Origin: Latrodectus hesperus
Taxonomy: Eukaryota; Arthropoda; Arachnida; Araneae; Theridiidae
Direction of reading: 5' to 3'
Length of the DNA: 64,000 nt
Assembly (NCBI GenBank): GCA_037975125.1
Contig: CM075856.1
Span: 1,039,001-1,103,000 of the forward strand
A program made the position numbers and the translations under genes. Of this stretch, positions 26,942 through 46,930 are shown piece after piece (positions within the stretch are counted from its first letter, which is position 1; each line of letters starts with the position of its first letter). The notes below the pieces were generated by a model, which saw nothing but the letters and a program-made list of their open reading frames with translations, was not told where the DNA came from and did no database searches.

Positions 26942-29600
26942 TCAGATACTACATATTTTTTAATTTCTTTTTCTTAGAGGTGGATTTTTATGTCATTGGG
27001 CACTTCTGCTTTTATCAGCATTTTGTACTGTTTATTTTTTTTTTTAACTTAGCCATAATGTATATGATCTTGAGTTATTAACGTACTGTAAATATTCTTT
27101 TTTCTAGATAAATATATTGCATTCGTATATTGTCAGAAAACCATTTCTAACAACATTTTAAATAATCAAAGATGAATATCAAATAATTTTTTTAATCATT
27201 GGTTTAGTTACATACTAAATTAATAATTATTTTACATGCTAAATATAGAATTCAGTTACAAAATTAATGGATTGATTTTACTACATTTCCCATTATAAGT
27301 AAATGCGATTTAAAATGTTAAGCATATGATGCCATAGCTATGTATGAAACTATCAAAAATATATTTTCTTGACAAGAACACAAATTATATGCGTAGTACA
27401 ATGCAGCACTACAACGTTTCGAAATTTTTTCTATTGCAATTTATAAACAAGTAATTCTTATAAAAGGTTTTTTATTAACTATTTTTACAATTAATAGAAC
27501 ATAAATCTGATTTTAATTATAATTCACAAAAGAGCATCACTGTTATACTACTAATTTATGCACATTATAACATGAATCCACGAAAATTTGATGATTTTTA
27601 GAACTAGTTTCACTGTACAACGTTTTGAATACATAATATATCCTCAATAATATACAATCGGAAATTAGGGATTTAAACTTTGTGAAATTAATAGTTAAAA
27701 ATTAAATTGTATATATCATTTATATTACTCATTTGATTCAGTAAAAAAGCTATATTTCTCAATAGTAATTTGTATGTAACATCTGCTTTTGATATTTTAT
27801 TTATTCTTTAAAGTTATATGATTATGTAAGCAATTGATATTTAATACATTGTTATTTACTGGAAATAGGAAGCAATAATTTTTTATAGTATTTACATTCA
27901 TTTTAAAAATGCATGAAATGCAGTATTTATTATTGTTTTTAGCCGTCTGCGTCTTGAATTTTAGCAGTAATGATTCGTCTGGTTATAGCAAATGATTTAC
28001 CATGCATTCATTTTTATAAAAGCAATATTTCCGCTTTTTATTGAATTTTGATCTTAAAATTTATGTTTAAATTGATTGAATAACATATTTAGTTCCATAG
28101 GTACTCAAATTCTTATAAAAATATAATTTATTTTTATGTATTAGTTATTACGAATCCAAGTAATTCAAGCATACAACGATATTTTGGTTTGAAAAGGGAA
28201 CTCTAATCTATATGGTTTTGAAACTTTGTAAATTTGTTTTGATGAATATAATTCCCTTACTTTTGAGTCATTTTGCTTTATTTTTAAATTTTACTCTTTA
28301 CTTAATATTTTTCGAAATGTTTGCGGAAAAGCAATCGGTTTCCCTTTACCAAACACTTTTATAAAAATGTTATTATTATTTTTCCTAAATTCTCCAATAT
28401 GCCATATTTAAAGGAATAAAAATGTAAAAAAAAATTATTTTAAAATTAGAGTTTAATCTTTTGAAGTTGTATTGTGTATTTCTTATGATAAACTTTCCTT
28501 ATAAGAAATAAAATTAGAGATGTACATTTTAAAATTTTAGCAATTAGGTTTCATGAAATTTTTATTTTTAAGTGATGAGAAAGTATTTTTTATAGAAATA
28601 AGGACTTCATTTCTTATGCTTATTTTTCAAAATTGCTTACATATTTAAAATTTATAATTTATTAAATATAATATTTGTATTAATTTTTCCCTATGCCTAA
28701 GTTTCTTATTGCATATGTTATACTATACAATGCTATAAAAAATTAAATATAGCGGGAATAATTTTATTTAAAAATCTAATTTTATTAATAAATTAAAAAT
28801 AAAATTAAATAGTACTTAATATATATTATTCAGAGATATAATACAAATACACCACTATATTTTATCTTGAAATTAAATTATAACTACAATGTTTAATTAA
28901 TTTTGTTTAATTTATAAGAGTAAATCCTTAAAGAAACAGCTAACAGATGCTTTCATTAAATTTATCCAATTTTATCATTTTGTGTAGTCAAACTATATGA
29001 ACATAGTACATTAGTTAGAATTTTATAAAGAAATAAATTTATAAATGAATTGAAACAATCCTAACGAAAATCAAAGGAAAATCTTAATCAAAACTAACGA
29101 TAAATTTATGTAACATATATTTTCTTAAGTTATAAGTCCATAAAAGGAGTATGTATTTATCCACAATGAGTTTAATAATATCATTTATATGTTTTTCAAA
29201 AATAGAATAAAATGAGTAACCTCATGTTGAACAGCTTACATTTTAATGAATAATATAAGTCAAATTAATTGAGATGAAATGCACTTTATGGACTCAGTAA
29301 TATTCTCGGACTTATAAGATTAATGATGATTGAAGTCTTCAATTTTCGTAAGTACCCTCTTTAGACCTTTAACGAAATTTCTAAAACTCCAGAAATCAAT
29401 TCTTAATTGAGTATATTTAATTCGAGAAGCTAAAATATTACATCGTGAATAAAGGATTTTAAAAGGACATTTTGTTCAAGCAGCTTTAGAATTATTTTAT
29501 TGCTCAATTTATATTTATTGGAAGCAAAGTATAGAGTATTTAATAGCATAATATTTCATGAGCTACATCTCTAATGTGGAAATTCAGTCGTATTAGACCT
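26360..29600. other. AT-rich spacer with one (TA)n
   Basis: No gene seen. A short (TA)n of 48 bp lies at 26891-26938. Confidence 0.6.
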
Positions 29601-31860
29601 GTAGAAATCACCATGATTTGTGAAACCTAAATACCAATTGGTAGAGGCTCCTCCACCAAATCTTTCAAATAAACGAGCAAGCATTTGAGATCACTCGTGG
29701 CCAGTTTTAAGTATTACCTCTTCACAGTAGACATCAATATAGTTAAGTGTTTTAAATTTATCTCTCTTGAAGCGACAACAGTGGAACTAAGTAGACATGC
29801 AACAACTGGACAGTCCTTTTAGAGAAAATCTCAATTGATAATTGAATAAATGCATTTTTATTTAATTCATTTGACATTCATGATGCAGTGCATTTTTAAT
29901 ACCTTTCAATTGAAGATGTTGATTCAAATTATATTTTTATGATAATTTTGTAGAGAAGTCAAAGCATTTCGGCAATGTAATTCTTGGTAAATTTTTATTC
30001 ATTTTTTTATGTGATATAATTATGAAGCTTTAATTTATAGTGTATCTTTCTTCTGATGTTACATTTTATTTTATTTTTTAATGGTGGATAAAAACAATTT
30101 TCTTATGGTTGTAAGAAGAAATAACAAGGATACTGCTTAACACTTGATTTTCAACCATATTACTTCTAAAATAAATGCGAAAACTTGAATAAAATGAATT
30201 TAAGAATAGAATTATTATTATGTGTTTCCCTTGATATTTGTCATCATAATATGCTAATTTATTTTGTATTATGTAATCAAATATTAAATTTATAGTTTTT
30301 GTCATATATAATACTTATAAAATTTTAGAAATATTTTACATATTGGGAAAAATATGTTTCTTATATTAAAATGTTTTTATTCTATGTATTTTTAAGTAAC
30401 TAAGATAATTATAATAGATTATTTTATTAAACTTATTATTAAGATATATAAATTAAAAAAAGTAGATTATTATTTTCTAATACTATAATTTTTTGGTAAA
30501 ACGTGGTTGTTTTCACAAATTAAAACAAGAAATTTTTTAAATAGTGGAGTTTGAAGTAGTGAGAAGTTAATTTACATACGCTTTAAGAAACTTAGCCCAT
30601 TATAGTTAACAAAACAAAAAGCAAAATATGAAATTGGCAATGCCATCAGCAATATCAGATATTAATATTTTAAGATACAAATTCACAAACAGAAATAATC
30701 CTTAGATATAGAGATTGCTCAGCCAGAGGATGTGAATTTGGCAATTTCGTAGAATTGCACTATTTAGCTCCTAATTTAAATCCAGATTTGCTAAAAAATT
30801 TTGAGGTTATTTTGATATTTTGCTTGTGTTACTGAACGGTCATTTTTTTACACACGAGGGCTAATTAGATAATTTAAAATGAATTCTGAACAACTGCAAA
30901 TATCCAAGCTCGAGGTCTGATACAAACCCAAGAATCTGAAGGTTACTTTTTATTTGGGAAAGGGGTATTACTTTGTTGCATAGAAGTCCTTTTTTGAGTC
31001 CGTAGGATAATTAGTGCAGATTTACATTGCTGGTGAATCAGATTTTGAAATGTATGCCCATTTTGTATAGTTAACTGTAATTATTTTTAATAAAAATATT
31101 AACTTTTTTTCAATTTAATACCATTTTAACATTATTATTTACATAAAGTATAAGTATAATGGAAGAAAATGGAGTCCATATGTCAGCTTTTGTATTTTAT
31201 AATCAATTATCTACAGATAATTTACGATAAATTCTTAATTTTCAAATTAAAATGCATTCCTAGAAACTATCTTATATTATCATTAACAAATTTGATCAGG
31301 TCTTTCTTGAATAAAGCATTTCTGGCTAAATAATGTTAGCAATAAAGTAGAACATGCAAGTGTTTCTTGTATCAAACTGACGATAAGATGATTAGGAAAA
31401 ATCTAAGATTTTACCAGAGTATTATAATATTAATCACATGATTTCTGTGAGATTTGTCCAATTGTTAGTTCTTAAGGTTGTATTGTCTCACGCATCGAAA
31501 TCAGGAGTATTCAAATATATGCATAAACCTCGATATATATGTTGAGATTTTATTTTCTAAAAATTTTTGAAGAAAACATATAAAGGAATAATTCTTTATA
31601 ATTTAACGATGAATCTGAAAACATTTCAATACCACTCTTAGCTATATATTAGACGTGAAAATTTTTCTTCATTTTATTTATTTAATTTATAATAATTCAG
31701 AGTTTCAAAAATGCTTTTCAATATAATAAGAATGAAATTAAAAATTTTCTTGCCACTAGAAGTAGCAGCATTGTGAAGGCAACAATTACTACTATTTCTT
31801 CTTACATTCTTCTCATTTCTCGCATATAAAAACAAGCTGTCATTATCTTTACAATAAAGG
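29601..31860. other. AT-rich spacer, two slightly GC-raised patches
   Basis: Patches near 29590-29830 and 30700-31050 have more G+C than their surroundings and could be old transposon fragments, but I recognise no motif. The 75-codon frame at 30305-30078 (minus) has AT-driven composition and looks random. Confidence 0.45.
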
Positions 31861-31960
31861 TAATTCCCTAATCCCTAATCCCCTTCCGTCTTCTGTAATC
31901 TTTGGAGTCTGCAATCAAATATTGTGCTGGGTATCACATGTTTTGCTTTCTGTGGCAGCT
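31861..31960. promoter_or_regulatory. Tandem TAATCC words in a GC-raised patch
   Basis: CTAATCC occurs twice in tandem (TAATCC at 31869-31874 and 31876-31881), followed by CCCTTCCGTCTTCTG. TAATCC is the core bound by Otd/Otx, Pitx and Gsc homeodomains. Function is inference only. Confidence 0.2.
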
Positions 31961-32756
31961 TAATCTTGACATTCATTTAATGCAAGAATATTATTTTTGG
32001 TGATTCCCGATTTTCTATTTCAATTTGATTTTTTCTCATATAACATTTTTTTTCTTCACAAGAAATTTCGTAAGTAAATTTATAAGAAAACTTTCTCCAT
32101 TTTTATAACTCTTCCAGCAAGTTAACTATCTTGAGATTTTATTTCTTAGAGAAGAGTAGAACATAATCTAAGTTGATTCATTACAAAAGTTGAAAAATAC
32201 TTTCCTACCACAATATGACTATACCCAATCTAAAAGTTGTTTTTACAGCAAAATAATTATTTCACTACAGTACATAATCACTATGAAAAATTACTATTAT
32301 ACACTATATAAATAATTTTTTCCTAAAAATATGTATTACTGTAAGTTATGTATTAAAGATTTGACTTAAGGTTCTCATGAATATTGCTAATCATAAGTTT
32401 AATAATAAAATTGTAACGATTTAAAAAATAAATCTACCTACACTAAAATCCTAAATTTTTTTCTTGTTAAGATAAAACACAATTTATGTTAGCTAAACTT
32501 AAAGTGTAGTGGTCTAATGATAATGTAGAAAGAAAGATTCAAACTCCATCGTTTTAATATTTCAAGTTAAAATAAGTTTTTCCTAATTCAAGCATTAAAT
32601 GAAATATAAAAATATTCCAATTTATTAATAATATCAAAAAAAAATTAAGTGAAATTCACAGTTGGTGCCTAATTAGACATACCACCCAGAAATCAGTATT
32701 GTTGAAACTAGTATACACTGCTCAATAATTTTCACCGAAATATTTATGTTGAAATT
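31961..32756. other. AT-rich spacer, no gene seen
   Basis: No coding frame or repeat was recognised. Confidence 0.6.
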
Positions 32757-32850
32757 TTGTTGTTGTTGTCATTACTTACACTTGGAGAAACCAAGCTTGT
32801 TATGCCTTGGCTTTGTTAATTTAAGTCAATTGGGAGCGTCTTTTGTTAGA
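32757..32850 (-). mobile_element. AAC-tailed SINE, 3' end only
   Basis: On the minus strand this is the last 90 bp or so of the SINE family seen at 7319, 41901 and 53511. It keeps the AAGCTTGGTTTCTCCAAGTG region and the clearest tail: GTTGTTGTTGTC on the plus strand is (AAC)n on the element's strand. It breaks off near 32850, and a (TA)n begins 50 bp further on. Confidence 0.65.
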
Positions 32851-32900
32851 TTTTCTTATCTATCTACGTCTTTTGTTAGACTTATTCATATATGTCATAT

Positions 32901-32903
<3 letters not shown>

Positions 32904-32971
<68 letters not shown>
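32904..32971. repeat. (TA)n microsatellite
   Basis: About 68 bp of pure TA. Confidence 0.95.
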
Positions 32972-32973
<2 letters not shown>

Positions 32974-34699
32974 GCTATATTGTACCTCATCCCAATCAGT
33001 TTCTGATATAGTTTTTATTCTACTAATATAGTGATTTTTCATTTTTGTCCTTCAGTTTGTTGCACTACTATAAACATAATGATATTTTCTCATATTTAAT
33101 TTAGATTGTAGTTAGTGATTTTTTTTGTCATTTTTCAATTAATTTCCTTCTGTTTTCTCACAATTTAATGCAGTTATTTTAAGCCGACTCTAATTTAAGC
33201 TTGAAGGATTTACACAGACAAAGTTATTCAGACAAAACAGTTTCCAGACAAAAGCACTTCTTTTTTCTATAACTGCTAGCAATTCTTAATCAAAAAAGTA
33301 ACACTGATTCAGCCAACACACAAATAACATTGATAATCAAATGATAAAATTTTTCCTTCATTGAGGGTTTTTAGTATATCCCATTGATCCTACGTTGAAA
33401 CCTAGATCATATGATAGTTAAAATATTTTCTTTCCAGTTAAAATATTTTCCATTTCACAATAAAATAATATAATTTTTCTGAGGAAATAATAATCAAATT
33501 GTATACTGAAAAAAATCAAAACATAATTGGATTTAGCTTTACTTTTTCATGAAAAGGTTGATCATTTTGATAGTTAGTTATATTACTTAAAGTATACTAT
33601 TTTATGCCATAAATTTATATTTAATAGCACATTCTATTTATAAAACCGAATTTTTTTTAAAAATAGCCTTTCTTTATTAATAGATTAGATAGTATTTGTA
33701 TACTAAAGCGTATATAGAAAATTTAATGCTTAGTTTTTAAATTTTTTAACATCCCTTTATTGTTTCATAAATTAAATTTAAATAAATCAAAATTTTGATA
33801 AATAAAATTATGTAAATTAATATTTTAGTTTGTAAACTTCTGCAAATTTTTAAAATCCCAAAAGCTGAATTAAGACAATGTTTAGTTCTGTAATATGAGT
33901 ATCATATTTTTAATTGATAGATATTATTTAATTTTATTACATATGATTCAATTATTTTTTATGATATAAATAGTTTATAATTATTCTTGTAATATTATAC
34001 ATTTTTATAAATAAATTTAGAAATTTATTATTTCAATGAATACTTTATTTGTATTTCAAATAGGAAAAGTTAGTAATATTTTTCATATAAGAAATAAAAA
34101 ATAGTGATTTAGCAATAATCTTGTATCTGAGTTTACTTAACTGAAGTTTTAATAGAATCAAGCATACTTGTAAAATAAGAAACAATTTTTGTAATCGACA
34201 CTTTGTAATAAATTGACACCTAAGGGTTTCTTACCTTTAGAGAGAAATTTTGAAAACTACAGGGCCTTCATACTTTTTGAAACTTCATATCAGTTACTCT
34301 GATATCTGAAGTATAAAGCATTTTTAAACCCTACACATGCTGTGTTACATACAGGAATTTCATAAATAGAGAAATTGCACATATGTCATAGTGGTGAGAG
34401 CCCCCAAGTACTCGGTGTGACAGATATACGTTGGGAAAACCGATAGCAGTCTTATTTTTCTGTTACTCAACAATATTAGCAAATGTAGAAAGGAGTTCAA
34501 ATGGTCCAAGGGTTGAAGGATTAACCACAGTAAACTCATTCAAATGCATTGTTTGTTACCATGAATCAGGTGAACTTATATAAAACCTACCAATAAGTAT
34601 TTGGGTACTCTAACAAATGAAGGTATTTGCAATCCTGACCTATATGTCAAGCTTTCTGTACTTAAATATCCTATTATAAATGGCAATGGAATTAATTCC
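32972..34699. other. AT-rich spacer; possible old element near its right end
   Basis: No gene seen. From about 34370 G+C rises and words such as GTGGTGAGAGCCCCCAAGTA appear; these may belong to the 5' flank of the Tc1-like element that follows. Confidence 0.45.
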
Positions 34700-35085
34700 A
34701 TCCAAGATGAAACAAAACTCTCAGCAGTCTTCGAGAAATGTGTAGTTGTCAGATAGCATAGAAATGATCGATTCTTAAGCTACGTATCTATTCAGTTGAG
34801 CATTCCAACATCGACAGTGGCTTTTGCGATTAAGAAAAATAGAATACAAGTAATTATTGTTGAAATGGGTTTAGACATGGAATATTGACGAAATTAAAAA
34901 GTAGAGACCAAGAAACACTGTTCGAAGAAATTAAAAAAATAAAATTACAAACGGATGGTCTACATACTCCAGAAGTTCTAGAAATCACCTGGGACTGTTG
35001 TTTCAGTAAATACCATCCGCAAAGAAATTATTTGTTGGTTATGGTCTTGCTACTACCCATAAGCCGCTAATTACAAAATATCACC

Positions 35086-35429
35086 ATGATGCTTGGTTAC
35101 TTTCTGACCAGATGGGACTGTTTCAGCAAGACCCTATCTGCTGGAAATGTCATACGCGAGAGGAAACGGCAGAGCATATCATTTACGAATGTGAGGCTCT
35201 TGCCCTCCCTAGATTAACTTCTTTAGGCATCATCCATACTAGAGAGTTACACCTAGACTCCATTAAAGGGTTATCGGACTTTATTAATAAAGTGGGTGAC
35301 CCGAGCAAATGGAACTAGGAAGCATTGGGTTTGGAGTTAATGGTACAAAATGCTGATAAAAGCAGAGGTGCCCAATGACATACAAACCCAATTCTAAGAA
35401 GAAGAAGAAGAAGAAGATGATGCTTGGTT
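35086..35429 (+). mobile_element. LINE 3' fragment with 13-bp target-site duplication
   Basis: A 318-bp insert (35099-35416) is flanked by ATGATGCTTGGTT on both sides (35086-35098 and 35417-35429). It encodes the C-terminal end of a non-LTR ORF2 and ends in (GAA)n (about 35395-35416). The 5' part was never inserted. Removing the insert joins two halves of the Tc1-like pseudogene, so the order of events is readable. Confidence 0.88.
35112..35318 (+). pseudogene. LINE ORF2 C-terminal CCHC segment
   Basis: An open stretch of 68 codons contains DPICWKCHTREETAEHIIY then ECEALALPRL and ends SKWN before TAG. The spacing C-x2-C-x8-H-x4-C is intact and is the zinc-knuckle-like end of Jockey/R1-type ORF2 proteins, thought to help bind RNA or target DNA. 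The Met used here is internal to the original protein, so this is a fragment and not a gene. Unlike the copy at 1642-2039 its four metal ligands are all kept, which suggests a younger insertion or a different subfamily. Confidence 0.8.
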
Positions 35430-35930
35430 GATATGGAGCGATCGAAATTTTACAGCAAATGAGCTGAAACAGGTTCTCTAGATGTGTCCTCTATATTGGA
35501 CATTTGATCACAATTTATGATGTTTACAACATCGATTTCTACTCAACTATAATAGTCAACAACGTGATTCTTTACGAATGTGAACAATGTGATCAATTTT
35601 AAGGCTTCACTTCTTGTTTCTTTCATGATGATCATGCCAGTAGTCATGTTGACCCTTTAGTAGTTGAATGGAGTGAACCGGTTGAACTGCCCTACTAAAG
35701 TCCATACTTAAATCCCATAGAAAACCTCTGGAATAAATGAGATGGCCAAATGGAAAAAGAAATGCAGCAACTGTCCAAAAGTGGTAGAATAATTTACATG
35801 TCTACTTCGAACCAAGTGGAAGGAAATGCCGATTTCTATCATCCAAGCATTTGTGTAAATTATGCACCAGAGTTTTAAGCCTGTAACTGCCTGATGTGGG
35901 GATTCTAACAACTACTGAATGTGGATAAAT

Positions 35931-41900
<5,970 letters not shown>

Positions 41901-42140
41901 CATTGAGCAGTTAAAATGGGTGCAATAGTCTGGAGAAAATTTTGTCCCCTCTACAGATCAAGAGTCAATATTGAGGGAGAGGTAATTGTAGTGTTGCCAT
42001 CTATCGGAGGAATCTAATATCAAAGTCATACCTTCATCTCCATGGTGTTCTGCTTAAGCGAAAGACGCACTCTTCTAACTTATTTCGCATAGTCTTCGGC
42101 TAGCTAGCATGCCTTGTCTAAGACACAGAACAATGACACA
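41901..42140 (+). mobile_element. AAC-tailed SINE, head-less copy
   Basis: Starts at CATTGAGCAGTTA and runs through AATAGTCTGGAGAAAATTTT, GGTGTTCTGCTTAAGCGAAA, GACGCAC and TTATTTCGCATAG to a degenerate AACAATGACACAG tail. It is collinear with 53650-53905 and, inverted, with 7319-7560. The tRNA-like 5' part seen at 53511-53650 is missing. Because body plus tail recur without the head, either 5' truncation is common or the body is a separate older unit. Confidence 0.8.
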
Positions 42141-43428
42141 GAATAAGTTGTATAGAATTTTAAACACTCATGAAGCATTTATGCAGATATTTTTGATACT
42201 ATTTAAAACAAATTGTTGAAAATGTAATGAACGCCCAAGAAATTTCTTACAATGTATTCCTTTTTAAACTCCTTAAAATATATGTTTTAAAAATTATCTC
42301 CAAAATATTAAATAAAGTTAGAAAAATTGTAAATTTTGCTTTTGAACTTATGACGATATATATGCTCGAAATGCATCAACTTTTCAGTACAATTACTATT
42401 AGTGTATTAATGTACATTATGTAAACTTCATCACTATTGATAATTTTGTAAACAATTAAATATAAAAATAATTATTTGATTTTTTGTCTCAGTTAAAGAT
42501 AAAAGTTGAATTAATTGACTGAAAGTTTTGAAGTAAAAGCTGAAGTAATTCATTAAGAATTGTAGCTGTGAACTTCACCCTGAAACTACGTGCATTTACA
42601 CTACATTCGTATTGCCTGTAATGTTTAGTTCCTGACATTTGCATGCCCATATCCTTTCAACTGAATTGCGTATTATATTGTTCACAATAAACATTTTCCT
42701 ACCGTTTCGTGGTTATCTAATTAAGATTTACGTTGTTCCTTAAATTTTATACGCGTGCCAGTGTGTATAAAAATGTAAATTTTTTTCTGATTTTAGTAAC
42801 ATTTAAAAAAATAATTCTTCAGTAATTAAAATTAACCATAAACAATAACTCTTTATTTCTTTAACTATCGAAACATTTTTTTTTTGAAAAAGTTCAAACA
42901 AGTGCATTTGAGTATAAGATATGGGAATGATTTCTAATTTAATTATATGTGTGATTCAAAAACGAATTGTTAATCAGCTCACAAAAGTCCTTGACAGATA
43001 TAGATCTCTTTCCTATATTTTTCATATTTTATTTGTTTATCATATGGAATTTAAATTTTAAATTGTAAAAATTTTATTCTAAATTTACTCATTCAAATGC
43101 AATATTTGAATTTCTTTTTATACAAACTCAAGTGGTATATTGTAGTGTGAAAAAAAAATCTGAGTAATTTAAATAACATAATTTAAAGCATAGCGTGAAA
43201 TAATAAATCTAAATAATTTAAATAACAAAAAAGATGAATAATCAGCATGAAATCAATAAACAAATATTGAAAAATTCTAATCACGCCAATAACTTCTCTT
43301 TCTCTACGTAAACATAAGCAGATTTTAAGAATGTTATATGATTTCTATGTTCTTCTTTGTTACGTGAAGCCTGTATTTTGAAATAAATAAAAATAGGTAA
43401 ATTAATTAATTAAATTTATAACGAACTC
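42141..43428. other. AT-rich spacer, no gene seen
   Basis: The 65-codon frame at 42227-42424 has AT-driven composition and no recognisable motif. Confidence 0.55.
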
Positions 43429-43497
43429 GTTTTACAATAATTGAACTTCGTTATACAATATTTGAGCTTCGTTAGTGAAGCCTCAAACATGGCGGTA
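43429..43497 (+). other. 21-bp tandem repeat followed by ATG-GCG and a splice-donor-like word
   Basis: GTTTTACAATAATTGAACTTC is repeated with four changes at 43450-43470, and a third partial unit starts at 43471. It is followed by CAAACATGGCGGTAAGAAA: an ATG with good initiation context whose second codon is followed at once by GTAAG, a consensus splice donor. This could be a tiny first coding exon, but there is no supporting downstream exon. Confidence 0.2.
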
Positions 43498-44149
43498 AGA
43501 AAATAAATATTCACATTTTTGCACAATGAATCAATACACAATTTCAGTTGCAAGTCTCGTAAGTCTCGTAAAGCACATATTTCTTTTGTTATTCACCGTA
43601 TTTTGATTCCATAAGTGTTTAATTTTCCAGTATCTCACATATATTAAAATAAAATGTGAGTAACAAGCATCCAGAATTTCTACATATTCAATCTATTATT
43701 ACGAAAAAACTCAATATGGTATAGAAAGAAAAATTTTGCGGCACTATTTCATTATATATAGAGCACAAAAACTTTATACGTGATAACTTTAATACACGCA
43801 TTTGTAAGTTTTCTTGAAATCATCGTCGTAAGTCTGTGATAGTTTTTTTTAAACAATTGTTCAAATTTTATTTAACTATTTATTGTTACAATGAAATCAA
43901 GTGAACCACTTGAAAACATCAGCAGAAAAAATATACTATCTTTAAAACTTTAAAGCTATATACATTTATTAAATAAGGCAGTATGAAATGATTAAGAAAT
44001 CACTTTGAATTAAATTACAACCTAATTGTTTTTAATAATTGCTCCATTAGTTCTTCTAATTGAAGTTGAAAAGAAATAAATTTAAGTTTTGGAAAATTCT
44101 ACAACTGAACGTTTTTATTTTTTTGCACCAGTCGGGAATAAAGAGAATG
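43498..44149. other. AT-rich spacer, no gene seen
   Basis: AAGTCTCGT is duplicated in tandem near 43551-43568; otherwise nothing was recognised. Confidence 0.55.
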
Positions 44150-44420
44150 ACACGAGGTAAAAAATTTATTCCCTAATCCGTTCCTGTGTCCCCGCTGCAT
44201 TAATCCCTGACTTCTGCTGATAAATGCACCTTTGTTTCTCTGTTATCGAGTGTCACGGGAATCTAATCCCGACGTTCTTTTGGTGTCAGGATTTTGTTGT
44301 TGACGTCTTATTCTTTCCCTTTTAACCCCATTTTATTTCTTTTCAGATGTTTTTCCTTTTAATTTGCTATTTTTTCTCTTCTCGGAGGAAAAATAAAAAT
44401 ATGGAACTAACGTCTTTGAC
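44150..44420. promoter_or_regulatory. GC-raised island with three TAATCC motifs, candidate enhancer
   Basis: Composition rises well above the surroundings for about 270 bp. TAATCC, the core bound by K50 homeodomain proteins such as Otd/Otx, Pitx and Gsc, occurs at 44174-44179, 44201-44206 and 44264-44269. TTGACGTC near 44298 resembles a CRE/ATF site. No reading frame is maintained and no transposon motif is seen, so a conserved non-coding element is my preferred reading. Confidence 0.3.
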
Positions 44421-44811
44421 AAGTGAAGATTGTTTTCTTTTTTTTATTTTATGCATGACAAGCATTATAGTGGCTTAATGACATAAGAATTTGGTTTTCA
44501 ATGGTATCTCGGATATTCTGTAGGAGTGTTGAACACTGAATCTGAAAAAAAAAGGAATTTAAAAGTTTAATAGTTTCAATTTTAGTTGAAAATAAAAAAA
44601 GAAATTAGATTATATATTTTTACTTAAGTTATTCAATTAATTTAATTACTTCATTAATTAATTTTATTACTATACTAACCATTAATTAATTTGTTGTTGC
44701 CTAGTAATTATCTTAAGGAATTTTAAATACTATGTTTCTTTCATGTGTTAATAATAATCCTATTTTTATTTAAAAATACATTTTTCTAAAATAAGTATAT
44801 TTAAAAAAATT

Positions 44812-46333
<1,522 letters not shown>

Positions 46334-46930
46334 GTTTTGTTTCTATGAAATGCACCTTTTTATTGTTTTTATTTAATCAATTATTTTAGTAAAAGCGATT
46401 AAAACAAAACTTTTAAGCTACTTTTACCATATAAAACCCAAAAATATTTTTAACATCTTCATATTTAATTATAAATCTTGAAGAAGTTGATAATTTTATA
46501 TATAGTCTGTAATCAATTGAAGTAACTCGTACTTAAGCTATGTATGGCAAATATACTTCTGAGATTGAGAGCAATGATAACTATAACGATAACTATAAAA
46601 TATAAATATTACTTAAATGTATACTTTATATTTAAATGAATGTGATAAACTTATGTTATTTTCGTTTCCAAGAGTTAATTTTCGCTATTATTGAATGAAA
46701 AATTTATAATATGAAAATTATTATAAAATTCTATTTATAATAATTTTTAAATTTATTCATTGCAAATGTTAATTTATTTTTTTGTTGCAATAATTTGAAA
46801 TAATTTCATTTAGAATACGTTTATCTGAAACAACATATAAATCTTATCAATAAAATTGTCCAAAACGTGTATTGAGAAACACATATTATAGTATTTTAAA
46901 TATTTTTTCAAATATTTAAGTTTTTATAGA
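46334..46930. other. AT-rich spacer, no gene seen
   Basis: No coding frame or repeat was recognised. Confidence 0.6.

Larger units (their letters stand above)
34700..35930 (+). pseudogene. Tc1-like transposase, ancient and split by a LINE
   Basis: Before the insertion, a frame near 34780-34850 gives SYVSIQLSIPTSTVAFAIKK, the second helix-turn-helix pattern of Tc1-like enzymes. After it, near 35618-35733, another frame gives FHDDHASSHVDPLVVEW, then SPYLNPIENLWNK. These correspond to the second catalytic Asp region and the Glu motif (usual form SPDLNPIENLW). Stops and frameshifts are frequent and the first catalytic Asp region is not recognisable. No terminal inverted repeats were found. The family differs from the element at 24947-26357 and is clearly older. 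The interval 35086-35429 is a later LINE insertion with its target duplication. Confidence 0.75.

Noticed and set aside
31861..31885. Interstitial telomere-like repeat
   Set aside because: CTAATCC occurs only twice and differs from the arthropod TTAGG unit.
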